From Prorocentrum cordatum (lineage: Eukaryota > Sar > Dinophyceae > Prorocentrales > Prorocentraceae): a DNA stretch of 64,000 nt. Of this stretch, positions 60,097-64,000 are shown piece by piece. Each line of letters starts with the position of its first letter. Within the stretch, counting starts at the first letter, position 1. The notes below the pieces were generated by a model that was given only the letters and a program-made list of their open reading frames with translations, did no database searches and had not been told where the DNA came from. The DNA is taken from NCBI GenBank assembly GCA_963575745.1, contig CAUYUJ010016060.1, positions 900,460 through 964,459 on the forward strand. Direction: 5' to 3'. Position numbers and translations under genes: made by a program.

Positions 60097-60644
60097 CACA
60101 TCATTGCTTAATTTGGGGGAAACTCGAACACTTGGCCGTGGGTTTCAACCATTTTTGGTCGAAGGCTAAACGGGGCTGCCATCTTTAAAAATCGAATGTC
60201 GTATATTTTGGGGCTGTGCTCTTCGCAGACGTGACGGTGCAGGCTGGACTGGGCCGGCGCCTTCGGCGGGCGATGGCAGAACTCGAATTTCTACACCGCG
60301 TCAAGAACCGCAGCAGCATGTCCATGCATAGAAAATGCATACCTACGAGGCGTGCGTACACACGAAAGTGCTGAACAGCTTGCGCACTGCATGCTGTAAC
60401 CATGACAAGGTGGCACGCGTCGACGATTCCCAAACAATGTGCCCGCGAAGATCCGTCGGTCGGGATCCTTCATACTTGCGTCAACAAATTGGCAGGGCCG
60501 AGTGTCATTATCGTGGGGGAAAGTTGCGAATCGAAATTGAGATCTGCTTATGTCGAATGACAACGTCGTCGTCCCACGTGTGGCAGGGCCATATTAGGCT
60601 TCCTGTATTGTGGCCTGCTGCTAGTAATATTACAATTACCACCA
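60097..60644. other. No gene seen
   Basis: Unique sequence between the LINE relic and the TAC array; no supported feature. Confidence 0.5.
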
Positions 60645-60942
60645 CTACGACTACTTCTACTACTACTTGTACTATTAGTACTACGTATATTACGATCATT
60701 GTTTTACAACTACCATTAGTTCCGTCATTATTACTGTTGGTACTACCAGTATTGATGTGACTACTACTACTTCTACTACTATGACTACTACTACTACTAC
60801 TACTACTACTACTGCTACTACTACTACTACTACTACTATTGCTACTACTTCTACTACTAGTATTTCTACTACTACTACTACTTCTGCTAATACTACTACT
60901 AGCACTACTATTGCTATTACATTAGTACTGGCACTATTACCG

Positions 60943-60982
<40 letters not shown>

Positions 60983-60983
60983 G

Positions 60984-61044
<61 letters not shown>

Positions 61045-61114
61045 GTGCTGCTGCTACCACTATTACGGCTAGTATGACTACTACTATTACTATTGTTGCG
61101 ACTGCCACTACTAT

Positions 61115-61156
<42 letters not shown>

Positions 61157-61342
61157 GATTACTACTACTATTGCTACTACCACTACTACTACTACTACTA
61201 GTAGTACACCCATTTCTACGACCACTACTACTACGCTTACTTTTGTTAGTAGTGCGGCTGCTACGACTACTGCGACTACTTCTACTACTACTACTTCTGC
61301 GACTACGGCTGCTACTGCTACTTTGATCTTTCTCTTACTACG

Positions 61343-61379
<37 letters not shown>

Positions 61380-61489
61380 ATACTACTACTGTTTCTAACA
61401 CTACCTGCACTACTTCCACTGCAACTACGACTACTACTACGACTACTACTACTACTACTACTGCTACTACTACTACTACTACTACTACG

Positions 61490-61541
<52 letters not shown>

Positions 61542-61581
61542 ACTACTAACTACTACAACTACAGCTACAACTACAACAGCA

Positions 61582-61624
<43 letters not shown>

Positions 61625-61625
61625 T

Positions 61626-61663
<38 letters not shown>

Positions 61664-62105
61664 CCGCGATCATGCCTTCCACACTTAGAAGTGTGACTAC
61701 TACCACGACTACCACTATGCGTACGATTACTACTACTATTAGTGTTGTTTCTACTGGTTGTACTATGACTAACACTGTTCTGACTACTACCACTGGTATC
61801 TTTATTACTGGTACTACCGCTGCTACTACTACCTTTATCATTTGTCCTACCACGACTACGACTACTACCACGACCGACTACTACCGCTACAATTTCCACC
61901 ACGGTTTTCATAAGCACTACTACTACTACGACCGTTACTACTACTACGTCTACGACGACGACGGCAACGACGACTACGACTACAACTACTTCTACTACTA
62001 CTACTACTACTACTACTGCTACTACTACTACTACTACCACTACTACTACTAGCCCGACTAATACTACTACTACCACCACCACTACTACTACCACTACTAC
62101 TACTA

Positions 62106-62144
<39 letters not shown>

Positions 62145-62319
62145 ATGCGACTACTACTGCTACTACTCCTACCACTACTACTATTACTACTACTACTACT
62201 ACTGCTACTACGACAACTAGTAGTAGTAGTACTACTACTACTACAACTACTACTACTACTACTACTACTATTACTACTATCGATACTACTACTACTTGTA
62301 TTACGACTAGTGCGACTAC

Positions 62320-62365
<46 letters not shown>

Positions 62366-62366
62366 G

Positions 62367-62400
<34 letters not shown>
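60645..62400 (+). repeat. (TAC)n trinucleotide field, about 1.75 kb
   Basis: Mostly TAC/ACT/CTA triplets in phase, with patches of interruption (for example 61225-61345 and 61670-61850). The longest pure runs are at 61500-61540 and 62315-62395. Poly-Thr, poly-Leu and poly-Tyr frames plus and poly-Val or poly-Ser frames minus are repeat products. Confidence 0.97.
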
Positions 62401-62820
62401 GGCCTCCGTATCGAACTGTGCTTGTTTTTTTTATTACCGGAAGTGAGCTGCCATTGATTCTTGCCCGCACATGTGCAGTTGGCATTGACCAGCCAGAGTT
62501 AGGCTTTATCAATGAAAAAAACAAGTGCCCCCAATTCGATTAGTTGATAACTCAAATTGTCCTGAGGCCTCCTTCCACTCCCAATTTTTCCCCCGTCCAA
62601 TTACTATTACTAAAACTACAACTACTGATACTACAGCAATTACTCCGCATTCCCGATTCCAGATGTTCATGCCCGCCTCTTTCTGAGGAGGGGGAGGAGG
62701 ACAAAGAGGAGGAGAGAGCCAGCGAGGAGCTGGCCAGGGGTAGGGAGGAGGAAGATGAGGACGCCCACGACCACGAAGGGAGTGACCCAATTCGCATGCA
62801 AACAGAGAAAAACAAACAAG
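62401..62820. other. No gene seen
   Basis: Short stretch with a second, much diverged TAC-like patch at about 62600-62640 and a GAGGAGG-rich piece at 62685-62760. Confidence 0.5.
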
Positions 62821-64000
62821 TTAGGAGGGGCCCAGGCAGCCGAAGAGATCCTCCTCCCCCACGGGGAGGCCTCCTCTCCAGCGCCTGGCCTGGACCTCGG
62901 CCCCGAGCTCGACGACCTCCGCCCTCGACAGCCCGAGCATGGCAAGGCCTCGCGCACTGTCGGCAGCGGGTCCCTCGCGGCGCGAGGGCTGGGCCCCCCG
63001 AGCAACTCTCGGAGGGCGGTCGCGGCCCTGGGCCCAGGCCTCAAAGTAGGGCCTCCACTCCGAGCGGACCTCTGGAGAGGGGGCCCCAGTGTACGCCATA
63101 GTGAGCCCTCTAGGGTTCCTATGCGCAGGATACCTTCCAGCACGAAACCGGTCAAGGTAGAACCCCCTACCCCACGACGCGACAGGACGACACCTCGACC
63201 GCAGATTCCCCCGTTTCGTGCTGGAGTGTGCCATCGCACCGCAGGCCGTGCAACACAGCATCGTGTCGTGATACGTGCAGCCGTCCGACTCATAAACCAC
63301 CCCTTGTTCGAGGGAGTGTCCCAGCTGGAGCCATGCTCCTGGGGTCGGGGGGTTCTCGGGAGGCTCCTCACCAGAGTCAGCACCAGGGGTCACGCCAGGG
63401 CCCTCCCCCTCACCAGGCACACCCTGAGGCACACCGCACTGCGCACTTGGCACACCATCCCCAGGGTCCGAACCAGGAAGGGGGAGGCCAGGGACCGCGT
63501 CCAGGAGGACGTAGCCGAGCCATTCCAACCCTTGATGATCGTTCAAGGCCAACTCTCTACACTCCGCCTGCTGCCTGGCACTGTACAGCCCGACACGACG
63601 GACAATCTCAGCATAACCAGTAACAAACAGGCGGTCCTTGCACGAAATTCGGAATGGCTCAGCTCCTTCCTTGGCGAGTCTGTCAGCCTCAGAGTTCCCA
63701 AAGCGCTGCATTTCCGTGATACGGCCTTCACTAACATCGAACATTGACGAGCGAGACGGGATCTGATGCACATCCACGCCCTCTAAACGGTCCCCAATCT
63801 CCGCCCACCAGTGGGCTCGGGCCGAGGCCGCCCCAGCTGCCCCCGCGAGGTTTCGGAGGCAGCCGACCGTGGCCGCACAGTCCACATGGAGCGAAACTCC
63901 AGCGGAGAGGACCGAGCGTCGGGAGAGCATCAGCACCGCAAAATCCTCGCCATCGCGTGCCTGCTGTCCAGGCGCTTCCCCTATCGGCACGACACCAAAA
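62821..64000 (-). pseudogene. LINE RNase H and zinc-finger tail, cut by window end
   Basis: The minus frame is open from at least 63990 to 62821 (389 codons in the window). Residues 35-110 from 63990 match the C-terminal half of an RNase H domain: VDCAATVG with the third catalytic Asp at 37, VHQIPSRSS, and GNSEADRLAKEGA with the final Asp at 103. The first two acidic motifs would lie outside the window. A Pro/Gly-rich linker leads to a C-X2-C...H...C zinc-finger-like motif (C247, C250, H255, C267) and a basic tail. The frame is uninterrupted here, so this copy may be younger than the other LINE pieces. Whether the whole element is intact cannot be seen; I list it as a fragment. Confidence 0.65.

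Noticed and set aside
62755-63747. 330-codon plus-strand frame
   Set aside because: Antisense to the LINE RNase H/zinc-finger frame; Pro/Arg-rich and motif-free.

Overview
The window looks like dinoflagellate nuclear DNA. Three things point there: a near-perfect relict of the dinoflagellate spliced leader (DinoSL) in front of an intronless gene, a copia retrotransposon with a non-standard polyprotein architecture, and a background dominated by trinucleotide microsatellites, tandem arrays, small inverted-repeat elements and broken LINE fragments. Genes are very sparse. No bacterial-type operon, rRNA gene or CRISPR array is visible, and I could not support any tRNA. The species cannot be fixed from this sequence.

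Layout. 1-13.4 kb: repeats, a minus-strand LINE RNase H relic (about 5.2-6.8 kb), several tandem arrays, a plus-strand LINE RT relic (10.7-11.8 kb) and short inverted-repeat elements. 13.4-24.0 kb: a complete-looking copia element (13982-23295, identical 189-bp LTRs) inserted in a (CCT)n tract. 24.0-45.0 kb: no convincing gene; tandem arrays of 11, 42, 60, 80 and 100 bp units, dispersed repeats, foldback elements and (AGG)n tracts. 45.1-47.3 kb: an OSCA/CSC1/TMEM63-type membrane channel gene with one visible 230-bp GT-AG intron. 47.3-49.5 kb: microsatellites and hairpins. 49.5-51.8 kb: an intronless LicD/fukutin-like gene preceded by a DinoSL relict, i.e. a reinserted processed mRNA. 51.8-64 kb: low-complexity DNA, one small TIR element, a LINE RT relic (59.1-60.1 kb), a 1.75-kb degenerate (TAC)n tract and a minus-strand LINE RNase H tail that runs off the window end.

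The copia element is the main multi-domain system. Its order is Gag with zinc knuckle, protease, a zinc-ribbon protein in a different frame, a cytosine-methyltransferase-like domain, integrase (D-58-D-35-E), RT, then RNase H in a third frame. Reading starts and ends inside the LTRs. Each LTR carries a 13-base exact match to the DinoSL core, which suggests the element either captured the leader through reverse transcription of a trans-spliced RNA or mimics it.

An abundant 126-131 bp element with 14-bp terminal inverted repeats occurs five times, and a second family with roughly 40-bp inverted ends occurs twice, so DNA-type non-autonomous elements have also been active here.
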